Below, in pieces: positions 8,701 through 17,001 of a stretch of 50,700 bases of DNA (the stretch's first letter is position 1; every line of letters starts with the position of its first letter). Made by a program: the position numbers and the translations under genes. Source of the DNA: a virus. The stretch covers positions 1-50,700 of the IMG/VR virus record IMGVR_UViG_3300030419_003714; one strand, 5' to 3'. The notes below the pieces were generated by a model. That model worked only from the letters and a program-made list of their open reading frames with translations. It made no database searches and was not told where the DNA came from.

Positions 8701-9739
8701 TCGGAGTTAGTTTTAATCTATATGCACCTGGTGCATTTTCATTATTAAAGCCACTAGCATTATCATTTAAACTAGTATCACTAGTATTATTTGCAATTGT
8801 TTCTGTAGTATTAAAACCCACTGCTATACCATCAGGTTTATTATGCCACCTATCAACAATAATAGATTGGCTTGAGACTTGAGTAAAGTGACCTTTTTGA
8901 TAAATTACACCATCATCAACAACCAACCTTGTAGCTGAACCTATTGTATTAAACTGCGCATTACCACTAGAGTCTTCAAAACTTGTATTAGCAATAGTTA
9001 CTATATTTTTTTTAGTAAGAGCAACAACAAAATTATCTGTATTAGCACTCGTACCGGTACTTGTTGTGATGGTAATAGTAGGTATATCAGTTACTCTGTA
9101 ACTATGGCCTTGTGATGCTGTGTTATTAAATGATGTACCAACAATACCACCAGTACTATTTGTAGTAAGGTTTGCAACACCATTAGATCCAAATGTAGAG
9201 ACAAAACTAATAGTATCATTATTTGAATATGCAGTACCAGTATTAGAGCTTAATGTAACTGCATTGATAGATGCATTTTGACTAAACACATCAAGCGTTT
9301 CACCAGCTGAAAAGCTAGTTACTTCAGTTCCAGAATTATTTCCAGTATTAACATAATTATAATAAATACCATTTAAATCTGGATTTGTTGCCTCGAAACC
9401 ACTGTAATTATTTTCCACCAAACCTATTAAGTTTGCAGAATTACGAACATATGTGTCTTCAAACTCTGACATTACTAATGCAGTACCGGATGTATTAGCA
9501 TCATTTAATTTAGCATAATTAATAAATTCGTTTTTAAATCCACAACCTTTTATAATAGAGCCTTCTTTGAATACATGATCACCAAAACGCTCAACCTGAT
9601 TTTGTAGGATAGTTTGTAATTGTGTTAACTCTCTTGCCTGAATAGGCACAGATGGACGGAACAATACTTTGTGAAATTTCTTGTCCTCATCATAATCATC
9701 AAAATATGGTGTTACGTTTAAATCTGTATTAATTGGCAT
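2780..9739 (-). CDS. Giant baseplate/tail structural protein (DUF4815-type) with an embedded Hint domain
   Basis: This 2319-residue protein is the largest in the window. Its N-terminus (NVTPYFDDYDEDKKFHKVLF, then PIQARELTQLQTILQNQ) is the signature of the DUF4815 family, found next to baseplate genes in marine T4-like phages. The middle is Thr/Asn/Ser-rich beta sequence. Residues ~1330-1360 contain a charged Arg/Glu-rich helical stretch (RITDTIRTDSFEIEREITET). A Gly/Asn/Thr linker (~1505-1525) leads into a ~143-residue Hint domain (Cys1526 to Asn1668), after which the structural sequence resumes (KDPIAQTFTAIGDE). It follows the gp8 gene by 9 bp and precedes the fibre genes, so a role as a baseplate-fibre connector is inferred. 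The length exceeds what I remember for cyanophage relatives. See the separate Hint entry. Confidence 0.8.
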   Translation of the reverse strand: MPINTDLNVTPYFDDYDEDKKFHKVLFRPSVPIQARELTQLQTILQNQVERFGDHVFKEGSIIKGCGFKNEFINYAKLNDANTSGTALVMSEFEDTYVRNSANLIGLVENNYSGFEATNPDLNGIYYNYVNTGNNSGTEVTSFSAGETLDVFSQNASINAVTLSSNTGTAYSNNDTISFVSTFGSNGVANLTTNSTGGIVGTSFNNTASQGHSYRVTDIPTITITTSTGTSANTDNFVVALTKKNIVTIANTSFEDSSGNAQFNTIGSATRLVVDDGVIYQKGHFTQVSSQSIIVDRWHNKPDGIAVGFNTTETIANNTSDTSLNDNASGFNNENAPGAYRLKLTPTLVVNTVTNAESTNNFFIIQRWANGTPIIQKGSTELNKLGDTLARRTREESGNYIVKPFTVASDNIASNTTHLNITVGPGKGYVGGFRTETLGTTSLPVEKATTTKNVSSALITTNYGQYQEVDELVGHFAFNHAAEVKLLDGASNRISTSLGTDVPTVPDTSNSTVITGTSPSFTGNILGTAKIRSAVYEKNTPGTPSGQYRLYLFDVNMNQGKRYQDVRSIWYNAEGIADVVLNDDNQAALKETNFRQLVTSIGREGIKTASIDGISNNQFIYRTAKTDGSIATNGSITFTVSGTETFPYTAEAFLNETQEKDWIIVANNNTAQTVSLTGTVAVTSGQGNVTGSSTTFTAEYEVGDFITVNSANTHRITSVVNNTLMVTANNFGASVSGKTHARYFPVDMPINIFDNSAANVYIGSNSNTVTINATRGKALHGSQTLPVHVYYNVKKTSAPPIQKTLATSFVKINCASHSATTTGTYSLGIPDVHDVLAVFVGNNTFWDGTTAANATVVDKTTNFSINTGQKDGFYGLAKLGANTGNSVTLISTDRLVAKVRHFKQDTSGGGKGFFNIDSYPVNDTEANSTNEFIKTQEIPTFISPVDGQSVDLRNAIDFRPYCANTADQQTTASAATVNPSATESFAASDHAIATPNENFVFDYQYYMPRIDRVLLNPDASMEVITGIPGETPSAPETRKGSLTLGVVTLPVYPTLSMQEAVSDQRIDYGVTVSSKQPRRYTMEDIGQIDKRINRLEYYSSLNMLEKQTMDLVIPAESNNAVDRFKQGFLVDSFKDFSVASVLQNDYKAAINKTEQTLVPRHRQYKIDLDVVSHSNTKKTGDLVTLDYTDKKVLEQRFATTSRSASQRFWNFVGEMDLYPNYDNFYETRNNPQGEINIDLDLSSSALSLASALNEITSLHDTRLDIVNEVIGERLVNSTNRTDSRTRGGQRITDTIRTDSFEIEREITETESRNLFHGDTSTTHREVGEFVTDISFSPFIREQTIHFHCYGLRPNKRHYVFFDKTDVNANTRPATVPDGLSVERDNFHPTGVKGANLVSNSTGDLFGIFEIPQGTFFVGERALAVADVDTFSDIQESAISSAEAAYNAYNFSADKSDLTLTTRATDFARRRTATDINIRRETEVEGRETLVNRTVTNIPPNPPQPQFGGGFNPGNGTGTAGTGVGTCFVKGTKIIMDGHTKKNIEDVVVGDKVHRHDGGTNEVLKLQNSGTTGGRKLGSINGGDYFFTEDHPLKTPDGWKAINAKMASQKYHIGAIGELRVGDTIIGHNGNDTIIETIGTKEVPNDTKIYNFELDGDHEYFANGFLVHNKDPIAQTFTAIGDEIIHSGMYITKMDLFFKQKHESLGVTVTIRKTFNGYPSPDVLPFSRVHLKQSEVNISSDAQTATVVTFKSPVYLNKGEQYTIVIEPDNFNPDYIVWTSKTGGKDVFNSQPVNQDGFKGSMFLSTDDAAWEPNIDEDIKFTLYRADFSSTTGTVSVQNKDYEYFTVNSINGVFKHGEIVFQSNASAQTTGTVVISTSNNVVTGTGTAFDTEYAAGQFITFSNSTAQDTVQINSVTNATSLILKGFPQIANTTGIAAHHTVTGKVFLYDSINKFLHLDESQATNSTFKFASGASVIGSDSGANATIESINNQKVSHFEPLLYKIEPTTTSTTMKVHANTASGDSGNTAFKTNNRNYFKDEVVVKSRSNDLTGKWKQYFTLDSGSNTVSPAIDTSSLGSLLYENIVDNDTTNEHLNTGNADSKYVSRVVTLDDGLDAEDLRVFLTAFKPGADNCDIKVFAKILNELDTDIFNDRHWTELELIGSDERSNDDNRFDYREYTYQIPQTPASTFVEKGQTYGNTTITTASDISSTITAGKVVKVTNSDPITDYQISTVASSNSTVIVLDEAVNFANNTGANIATVDLPQTAFKDPQNDKVVTYYNSGGTKFATYKVFAIKIVLLTDDISTVPAVKDYRAIALSV
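4736..5164 (-). other. Hint / bacterial intein-like (BIL) domain inside the DUF4815 protein
   Basis: Residues 1526-1668 of the giant tail protein carry the hallmarks of a minimal Hint fold without a homing endonuclease. Block A is CFVKGTKIIMDGHTKKNIED with VVVGDKV and the nucleophilic Cys1526. Block B is FFTEDHPLKTPDGW with the T-x-x-H motif. The C-terminal blocks F/G are IYNFELDGDHEYFANGFLVHN, ending in His-Asn. The next residue is Lys (HN-KDPIAQTF) rather than Cys, Ser or Thr. Normal intein splicing needs one of those at +1, so cleavage or non-canonical BIL-type processing is more likely than clean splicing. The preceding linker is GC-rich and Gly-rich, unlike the neighbouring DNA. Confidence 0.85.
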
Positions 9740-9748
9740 TGTCTATCC

Positions 9749-11530
9749 TTAAAATGTTATAACCAGTCGCACGGTTTCGGTTGTTGTATTCGAACGACTA
9801 ACTGCATCTATATTATTTAGGTATAATATCTCGCCAGCATTGCGAACTAAATCAGGATTTGTTTGCGCAGTTAGTTTACTTGTTCTTGATGTTGTCTGTC
9901 CTGTAACCACATTATCGGTTGATATGTTAAATGTTCCTCTCTGACTGGTAACTGCCATTGTGGTTGAATTAGCAAAATGCACATAAGCATTAGCATTTGT
10001 ATCGTCCTGTACTATTTTTTCATCTTCTTGCGGAGCACTTGCTGATGTTAAGTTATGTGTATACACATATCTTTGATCAAATCTATCAAATGCTTGTCTT
10101 GATCCTTCTGAGGTATTAACAAAAAATGATGTTACATTCATTGTTGCACCAGATGTTTGCCCAACAACATTAGCATGATTAGTAGAATTACCGACACTAA
10201 TTGCTCCTTGAACATTAGCTAACAATACTGCACTAGTATTAGAAGAGATAACATATCCAAAACTAGTAGTATTAGATTGTATTACCTTCTCACCAGCAGT
10301 CCATGAACCTGATACTGTTCCATTTACATGAACATTAGCAAACTTTGGATCTTTTAAAAGACCTACTTGTCTAAAATCATTATGTGTAGGAATATTACTG
10401 CTTTCTGTATTTGCAAAATCTAAACTAATTCCTACATGGTTACCTTCTAATTCGTTTATTGGGTCACTACCATGACCACCTGTTGGAGCTATTGGAGCTC
10501 TTACAGCAGCTAAGTTAGCTGAAGCCATGTTATTAGCTTCAATAGTTATATCTGCATATGTATAACCAGCTCCTCTTGTTACTACTTCTACATTAGCAAT
10601 AGTATTACTAGTAGTATTAACCATTGCTCTTGCTGTTGCATCTGTAGTACCATCACCTTTTATAGTTACACTTGGTGTTATTTCAAACACACTATCTGAT
10701 GTACTTGGATTAGTTGACCAAGCTGTTTCAAATGTTAATGTTTTACTACTACCAACATAATCTGTAATTTTATTTAATTGACCAGCACCAGTACCTGATT
10801 TAATATAAATGGCACAGTTGTTATAAAAATCATTGTTAGTAGATAATGTAAATGAACTACTATTAATTACTGCAGATGTTGAATTTGTTACTGTTACAAA
10901 ATCTCCATTACAGAATTCATTATAATTATTTCCAGAATTTGTAACAATATAATTATCTAGTGAACCAGACACTGCATTCGTTGATGCATTAGTATGAGCA
11001 TAATAAGGAATATAATTAGTTGTTGTAAATTTTGTATAGTTTGATCCTGTAATAGTATACATAAATCTCCACTGATATCCATCAGCAGTTTTAATATATA
11101 AATTATTCAAACTACTTGATACGTCTGAATATAAAGGTTTAGATGTACTATTACCACTACTTTGATTATTAGCTACACACTTCCATACATGATAATCACT
11201 ACCTTCTGATGTAACTACATGAAATTTAGTACCACTTAATGAACCATTTTGATCATCATATGCCTGGTATGCATTATTATTTGCCCAATCATTTCTTTTA
11301 ACCATATGTTTTACATCAGTGGTTGTAACTTGTTTACCCAATACCATTTCATCCCATACTTGATATTGGCTATTTGTAATTGAATTGGTCGGTGCAGGTG
11401 TAGTTGATTCAGTATATCCTTGAGGTTTACCCATAAAAATATAATAAACTGTATTAGATGCTTCGTCTAATGACTCGACAAATTGTCTTGCTGTATGTGT
11501 TTTAAATTCGTTTTTTATTAATGTACCCAT
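9749..11530 (-). CDS. 8: Baseplate wedge protein, gp8-like
   Basis: This 593-residue protein has the gp8-type opening (MGTLIKNEFKTHTARQFVES, then NTVYYIFMGKPQGY), followed by WDEMVLGKQV, VKRNDW and the YHVWKCVANN...KPLY and DGYQWRFMYTI segments that recur in phage baseplate gp8 proteins. In T4, gp8 forms a dimer in each baseplate wedge. This protein is much longer than T4 gp8 (334 residues); the extra C-terminal half is Thr/Asn/Ser-rich beta sequence, as in marine relatives. It lies directly after gp7 with a one-base gap and before the DUF4815 gene, keeping the T4 order 6-7-8. Confidence 0.8.
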   Translation of the reverse strand: MGTLIKNEFKTHTARQFVESLDEASNTVYYIFMGKPQGYTESTTPAPTNSITNSQYQVWDEMVLGKQVTTTDVKHMVKRNDWANNNAYQAYDDQNGSLSGTKFHVVTSEGSDYHVWKCVANNQSSGNSTSKPLYSDVSSSLNNLYIKTADGYQWRFMYTITGSNYTKFTTTNYIPYYAHTNASTNAVSGSLDNYIVTNSGNNYNEFCNGDFVTVTNSTSAVINSSSFTLSTNNDFYNNCAIYIKSGTGAGQLNKITDYVGSSKTLTFETAWSTNPSTSDSVFEITPSVTIKGDGTTDATARAMVNTTSNTIANVEVVTRGAGYTYADITIEANNMASANLAAVRAPIAPTGGHGSDPINELEGNHVGISLDFANTESSNIPTHNDFRQVGLLKDPKFANVHVNGTVSGSWTAGEKVIQSNTTSFGYVISSNTSAVLLANVQGAISVGNSTNHANVVGQTSGATMNVTSFFVNTSEGSRQAFDRFDQRYVYTHNLTSASAPQEDEKIVQDDTNANAYVHFANSTTMAVTSQRGTFNISTDNVVTGQTTSRTSKLTAQTNPDLVRNAGEILYLNNIDAVSRSNTTTETVRLVITF

Positions 11531-11531
11531 G

Positions 11532-14500
11532 TTACGCCTGACTTACACTCGAGTTAGCTACAGATATTGACATATTGGCTATTTGTGTTGTTTGCATACG
11601 TCCAAATAATTTTGTACCAGCAAGATGTACAATATCTTTTAGCGGTTGTTTATATTTATCTAATGGCAACTCGGATCTTACCTCATATGAATATTCTTGG
11701 TAATAATCATTATCATGTAGGTATTTATCATCATTCAATGACCCTCTATTAGTTCTATGAAAACCTGGAGCAACACCGTGATTATTAACTATCGCAGTAC
11801 CAGATATTGTTTCATCACCACCAGTCATAGTAACTGTTTCTCCATCCATATACCCATATCCTGATCTTACTATATCTAATGTGTTAATCAAACCAGTTGA
11901 TGTTGTAGCTACAACTCCTATGTTAGCACTTAGCCCTGCTCTTTCATCTAATCTCATACCAGTAGTTCTTGTTGTTGTACTTGGACTATGATAATAATAT
12001 TCTACTAAGTTTGCTTGTGAGCTATAATCTTCTAAATGCAATGTTGTGTTAACTTTAAAATCATACAATGTGTCATGCATTCTGACTTCCATAGTATTAT
12101 TATCTGTATTAGATGTCAACACTCTTCCTTTAATAAATCTATTTACAGTAGTAGTAGATTGTCCTGTTATATTACCTGTTGAACCGGAACTTAAACCTAC
12201 AAATGTATTACCAGTTGTCCATGTTATACTTGCATCTGTTGCAGTAACATTAACATAACCAGAACTTAATACTTGTCTGCGCTTACCATCTCTTACAGTA
12301 AATACAGTAGTGTTTGCTGCATGGATTGTTGCATAATTATTAACAGTTGAATTTACTACTTGAACAACACCTTCTCCAACAGTAAATGCTGCATCATTAG
12401 CACCGTTATGTGTTATAGCAACATAAGATTGTGGATGTGTTTGCATTACTATGTCACCAACTTCAAAATTACTTTTTACTCCTGACACAAAACTATCATA
12501 TGTGATATTTGCATTTCTTCTATTATTTTTATCTACAAATCTATTTTGTACTAATACAAAAGGTGGAGCAGTATAGTTATTACCACCACTAGTACTACTG
12601 AAAGTTTTTATTTGTCCTAATACATCTTGATTATATTTTAATACATCATTTATTACATTTGAATAACCACCACTATGTGTTGTATTAATTGTATTACCGT
12701 GTTTAGGTAAACCATATGCAAAATGCATAACGGGAGTTAATGCTCCACTAGAACCACCTGAAGTTGTAATTGTAATAGCTGGTGCATGATAATATCCATT
12801 ACCATGATTAGTTAATGTGACTCCAGTTATTCCACCACTTCCATTTGTAGTAACTGTACCAATTGCATTTGTTGTTGGTAAAGTACCATTAGTTATTCCT
12901 CCGTTTGCAAAAACTAATGCATCACCATTTGCATATCCAGAGCCAGCAGTGCTTACTGTAACTGAGTTTACAATACCAATGCCACTATTAGAACCATCGA
13001 TAACAACATCCAGTATATCAGTGTTCGCAGAATTATTTGACGACGAGATGAAATCTGTGTAGACATTTTTTGTTTCCGTATCGTTTTCCAAAGTACCTAT
13101 TGTTAAAGACGCACTACTTCCTAATCTCACTGCAGTGACGTTTGCTTGGGTATTACTATCTTTACCATATATAAAATTTTGTGTTGATGTATAAAAATCA
13201 TCTGTACTATTAGCTACAAGTCCTATTGCTGTGCTGTTAGCTCCTATAATTGTTCCAGTTCTATATGCATTAGATACAGCTGTTGAGTTTGCATTTACAG
13301 CTAATGTAGCAGCAAAGAATAATTTTTTAACTCCTGTCTGTACTACTTTACTTGCAGCACTTAAACCATTTGCTACTGCACCAGATCTCTCACCGGTTAC
13401 TTGTTGAGTAGCAACATTACTAAATCCATTTGCTGCAGCATTAATTATTAATACAGTTGTATTGGCTGCATTAAGATAACCTGTCACTGTTGAATTAACA
13501 CTAACCTTTTCTCCAACTTCGAAAGCCTTTGTATTAGATTGGTAATAGTAATGTATTTGATTTCCAAATGTACCCTCATTAACCATTAATGTTAATACAC
13601 CGTTTGCACCAGTGTTTGTTGCAACACTTACTTTACCATTAGCAAGATGGTTGGTTCCATTCAATGATGTAATACTACTATTTGTTCCTATAATATAAGA
13701 ACTTGTATTAACAGTATTTGCCATATTTGTAGTTGCAGTATAATATTCTACTATTTCAACTGGTTGTTTAATTTCTTCTAATGCAAAAAAAGTATTACCA
13801 CCATACTCAGTTCTTATTGTAGCATTGGCTTGAGTGTAATTATTAACAGCCAACGTTGCTGTTGATACTAAAACATTACTATGTGCTGAATTTGTACTAT
13901 AACCAAAGCCACCATCGTTAATTGTATAGCCTGCTCTACCAGTACCATCTGTAATACTAGTTACTCTTGCAAGACCTTGTGTTCCATATTTTGAACTAGA
14001 TACAACTAATTCATCACCAACTGATAACCCTGCTCCGTTAGCAGTAAGAGATATATCAGATAATGAACCAGTAATCATTGGCATGTATGATCCACCACTG
14101 TAACTTATAAGCTCACCTCTTTTAAATGTACCAAGTATTTTGCTTATAAACATTACATAAGTTATTAAACCATTAGATGTAGTTTTTAGACACGAATCAA
14201 CTGTTGCAGTTGCTCCTGTAATTGAACCAGTTATGTCCATACCAGCAAAATCTTGAAACTCAGAATCTTTTTCATAATCAATAGTTACTTCAATATACCT
14301 AGGTGTAAACCAATCTGCATCTGACGCATTCATTAAATGTTCACCTGGAATATATAATTCTGAGTCTACACCGTAAGCTAATCTTAAAAATAACTCAACA
14401 GCTCTAGGTGTTCCTTTGGATCTATATAAATCCATTATATGTTTTATTGTAAAAGGAATTCCTTGGTCAATTGATTTTGGAAACCCTTGAAGGTATTGTT

Positions 14501-14735
14501 TTCTAAAATGATCTAAAAACGTATCGACACTTTGGTCAACATCATTATATTCCATCATTTTTCTGGTTGTGTGTAAACCTTTATCTGCAGGTGTATCATC
14601 TGTACTATCTTGTTCTAAGTATTCATAGTATGCTTTTATAAACGCAACAAACTCAGGCCCATCATCTCTATAGATAGATGGAAACTGTTGTTCTATTAAT
14701 GGTGAAATGAAGTTTTCAAAATCATTTAAGGCCAT
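11532..14735 (-). CDS. 7: Baseplate wedge initiator, gp7-like
   Basis: This protein has 1067 residues, close to T4 gp7 (1032). The N-terminus (ENFISPLIEQQFPSIYRDDG, then EFVAFIKAYYEYLEQ, followed by FRKQYLQGFPKSID and LYRSKGTPRAVELFLRLAYG) is characteristic of the large wedge protein of marine T4-like phages. The middle is a long run of Asn/Thr/Ser/Gly-rich beta repeats. The C-terminus (LPLDKYKQPLKDIVHLAGTK) is a conserved closing segment. In T4, gp7 nucleates the wedge and binds gp10, gp8 and gp6. The gene is flanked by gp6 (4-bp gap) and gp8 (1-bp gap). The family call rests on the ends plus gene order, since the central region is low-complexity. Confidence 0.75.
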   Translation of the reverse strand: MALNDFENFISPLIEQQFPSIYRDDGPEFVAFIKAYYEYLEQDSTDDTPADKGLHTTRKMMEYNDVDQSVDTFLDHFRKQYLQGFPKSIDQGIPFTIKHIMDLYRSKGTPRAVELFLRLAYGVDSELYIPGEHLMNASDADWFTPRYIEVTIDYEKDSEFQDFAGMDITGSITGATATVDSCLKTTSNGLITYVMFISKILGTFKRGELISYSGGSYMPMITGSLSDISLTANGAGLSVGDELVVSSSKYGTQGLARVTSITDGTGRAGYTINDGGFGYSTNSAHSNVLVSTATLAVNNYTQANATIRTEYGGNTFFALEEIKQPVEIVEYYTATTNMANTVNTSSYIIGTNSSITSLNGTNHLANGKVSVATNTGANGVLTLMVNEGTFGNQIHYYYQSNTKAFEVGEKVSVNSTVTGYLNAANTTVLIINAAANGFSNVATQQVTGERSGAVANGLSAASKVVQTGVKKLFFAATLAVNANSTAVSNAYRTGTIIGANSTAIGLVANSTDDFYTSTQNFIYGKDSNTQANVTAVRLGSSASLTIGTLENDTETKNVYTDFISSSNNSANTDILDVVIDGSNSGIGIVNSVTVSTAGSGYANGDALVFANGGITNGTLPTTNAIGTVTTNGSGGITGVTLTNHGNGYYHAPAITITTSGGSSGALTPVMHFAYGLPKHGNTINTTHSGGYSNVINDVLKYNQDVLGQIKTFSSTSGGNNYTAPPFVLVQNRFVDKNNRRNANITYDSFVSGVKSNFEVGDIVMQTHPQSYVAITHNGANDAAFTVGEGVVQVVNSTVNNYATIHAANTTVFTVRDGKRRQVLSSGYVNVTATDASITWTTGNTFVGLSSGSTGNITGQSTTTVNRFIKGRVLTSNTDNNTMEVRMHDTLYDFKVNTTLHLEDYSSQANLVEYYYHSPSTTTRTTGMRLDERAGLSANIGVVATTSTGLINTLDIVRSGYGYMDGETVTMTGGDETISGTAIVNNHGVAPGFHRTNRGSLNDDKYLHDNDYYQEYSYEVRSELPLDKYKQPLKDIVHLAGTKLFGRMQTTQIANMSISVANSSVSQA

Positions 14736-14739
14736 GGTA

Positions 14740-16545
14740 TTACTCTCTCACGCCGGTAGCCGTAACTGTAACGTCCTCTGATTTTATTTCTACTACATCG
14801 TTTAATTTGCCAGCAATATCTGCTGTATTGCTTTGGCCAAATATTTTGATAGTTGTTCCTGTTGCTATTGCATTTATTGTTACGTTTGTAAATGTAACAT
14901 TACCAGTTGCATAATCAACACTACCTACATTACTATTTAATATTGTCAATGCTGAAGTATTAGCTACAACAATTTGTAATGCACCTGTCCCATCATCTCT
15001 AAATGTAGCTCCTGTAGTACTATCATATGTAAATGGAGCAGATTCAATTGCTGGTTCAGAATATGAAACGTAAGCACCTTGTGCTGAAGATACAGGATTA
15101 TCTGGTTTCAATGCTTGATTAAATGAAACACTATTAGTATATCCTTCGTTTAATGTTGGATTAATAGTTTTAATCATTTTTGTTTTAATACTATTACTTA
15201 GAATAGATGTATCACTTTCATTAACTTTTTCTATCAATTTACTTTGTCTAAATGTCTTGTTAAATTTACCAAGATTGTTTGTATTGAATGTTGTTATAGC
15301 TGACTCCACTGTGCCTTTCATGTCACTACCGTCTTTAGTAGTATCGTTAAAGTTAAACGTAACATCACAATCTATTTTAATTCTTAAAAATGTAGGATCA
15401 ACTATTTCTGGTTCAATTGACAAAGGTGATTTTGGTTTAAGAAAATCAATCATTTGTTGTTTTCTAAATTCTGGTAATGTGTCAAAAGTATTACTTGTAG
15501 CACTTAAAACAACTTTACCAAATCTTGGAGGGTCAGCATCTTCACCACCATAACTAATTAAATCTGTAATATCTCCAAATTCATTTTGTATTAATGTTTT
15601 ATAGTCGTTAGCAGTTACTGCTCTTTCTTGTACTGACAATGCACGTGGTGCAGCAAATTTAATATCATCTAATGTTTGTTCTGTTTGTCCTCCAGCTGCT
15701 CTAGTAACAACTGTTGCTGTAACAGTACTATATCCTGAAATAGATCCTGCACTTGTAAAACTATTTGCACCATCTGGATCTGAACCATTTGGAACTCTAT
15801 ACGTAGCTTCGACTATATTACCATCTGTTAATTTTCTTCCAAATGTATCATTACCAAATACCATTTCATAACCACCATTAGCTGCAGCTTGTACAAAGAA
15901 TACGTTTGATGAACTATTAATACCAAATAAAGAATTAGCTCTTGTCCATTCGCTATTTGTTGTGTCTGTATTAGACGCTCTTACATTGACTGTTATACTT
16001 GTTGTATCAACATCTGTGTTGTGAATATAAAATGTATTAGCTGTACTATTTGTTTCATAAAATTCTGTTATAATACTACCTTCATATAAAGCAAGGTTGG
16101 CAGCAAGGTAACTATTATTTGAATAAACAGTCACAGCAGAATTTGTTGAAAATGTGTATGTGTTATCTCCAACAGTAGATGTGAACTCTGTTAATCTTGG
16201 AATATCTATTTGATGTGGTGAGTCATCAGGTGTAATCTGTACATTAGCATATGCTACTGAGCTTCTATATGACGTTGGAAGATAATTTAATTTTTTAGCA
16301 TGTGAGTAAACACCATCTCTTGTTTGAGCACTATCCAAAAACATTTCAGTAGCAACGTGATTAAGGTATATATTATTATAATAGGTATTGTATGCAAGAA
16401 CATCCAACATAACATTCATATTAGAACCTTCAAAATCATAATCCTGAAATAATGATTGACTAGACAAATATGTTTTTAAGTTTGACTTGATGTCATTAAA
16501 TTCTAAATTTGCTACTATAAATTCACTATTAGATGCTGTTGGCAT
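14740..16545 (-). CDS. 6: Baseplate wedge subunit gp6
   Basis: This 601-residue protein has the classic gp6 N-terminal helical domain: FNDIKSNLKTYLSSQSLFQD, DYDFEGSNMNVMLDVLAYNT, YYNNIYLNHVATEMFLDSAQ, and R-DGVYSHAKKLNYLPTSYRS. A gpJ-like central part follows (SVQERAVTANDYKTLIQNEF, with RFGKVVLSA and IDFLKPKSPLSIEPEIVDPT). T4 gp6 is 660 residues and forms the inner baseplate ring together with gp25 and gp53. The start codon directly abuts the gp25 stop (16546), so gp25-gp6-gp7-gp8 read as one transcript. Confidence 0.92.
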   Translation of the reverse strand: MPTASNSEFIVANLEFNDIKSNLKTYLSSQSLFQDYDFEGSNMNVMLDVLAYNTYYNNIYLNHVATEMFLDSAQTRDGVYSHAKKLNYLPTSYRSSVAYANVQITPDDSPHQIDIPRLTEFTSTVGDNTYTFSTNSAVTVYSNNSYLAANLALYEGSIITEFYETNSTANTFYIHNTDVDTTSITVNVRASNTDTTNSEWTRANSLFGINSSSNVFFVQAAANGGYEMVFGNDTFGRKLTDGNIVEATYRVPNGSDPDGANSFTSAGSISGYSTVTATVVTRAAGGQTEQTLDDIKFAAPRALSVQERAVTANDYKTLIQNEFGDITDLISYGGEDADPPRFGKVVLSATSNTFDTLPEFRKQQMIDFLKPKSPLSIEPEIVDPTFLRIKIDCDVTFNFNDTTKDGSDMKGTVESAITTFNTNNLGKFNKTFRQSKLIEKVNESDTSILSNSIKTKMIKTINPTLNEGYTNSVSFNQALKPDNPVSSAQGAYVSYSEPAIESAPFTYDSTTGATFRDDGTGALQIVVANTSALTILNSNVGSVDYATGNVTFTNVTINAIATGTTIKIFGQSNTADIAGKLNDVVEIKSEDVTVTATGVRE

Positions 16546-16965
16546 TTATCGTGTCCTCTGAATTAAAACTTCTATTGTATCTGGCGTGCTATTATTTATT
16601 ATTGAAAATTGTATGGTTATAGCCAAACTATTCATATCCATACTAGGCGCGCATACTATATTATGAAGTATTGCTCTTGGTTCATATCTTTCTATACACT
16701 GTCGTACAATTGTTTCAGCTGTTATTTGTGTTGATGGTGTAAAATTTTCAAATAGTAATGCTTGCAAATCAGAACCAATATCTGGTTGAAAGGGTCTTTC
16801 ATAACGATCAGTTAATAATAAATTTCTTATAGATTGTTTGACAGCGTCTTCGTTTGTTTTAGTATTAAGTTGACCAGTATTAATATGCCGTGAAAAATCA
16901 GTAAAAAAATCTGAATATATAACAGATTTATTAGTATTAGCTGTTGTTGCAATTATTTTTGACAT
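16546..16965 (-). CDS. 25: Baseplate wedge subunit gp25
   Basis: This 139-residue protein is close to T4 gp25 (132). It shows the gp25/GPW family pattern: YSDFFTDFSRHINTGQLNTK, then DAVKQSIRNLLLTDRYERPF followed by QPDIGSDLQALLFENF, and ERYEPRAILHNI. The EPR motif and the RPF-x-P-x-x-G-S-x-L box are the most diagnostic parts. gp25 joins the baseplate wedges and acts with gp6 and gp53 at the point where sheath contraction starts. It lies immediately upstream of gp6. A candidate late-promoter octamer lies 29-36 bp upstream of its start. Confidence 0.93.
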   Translation of the reverse strand: MSKIIATTANTNKSVIYSDFFTDFSRHINTGQLNTKTNEDAVKQSIRNLLLTDRYERPFQPDIGSDLQALLFENFTPSTQITAETIVRQCIERYEPRAILHNIVCAPSMDMNSLAITIQFSIINNSTPDTIEVLIQRTR

Positions 16966-16993
16966 GAGCTCTGGCCTTTATTATTACTATTAT

Positions 16994-17001
16994 TATTTAT
17001 G
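16994..17001 (-). promoter_or_regulatory. Candidate T4-type late promoter upstream of gp25
   Basis: The minus strand reads CATAAATA, one mismatch from the T4 late -10 octamer TATAAATA. It overlaps the stop codon of the upstream gene and is followed by a ~30-base leader to the gp25 start. T4 late promoters need only this octamer (recognised by gp55 with gp33 and the clamp), so short matches in AT-rich DNA can occur by chance. Confidence 0.4.
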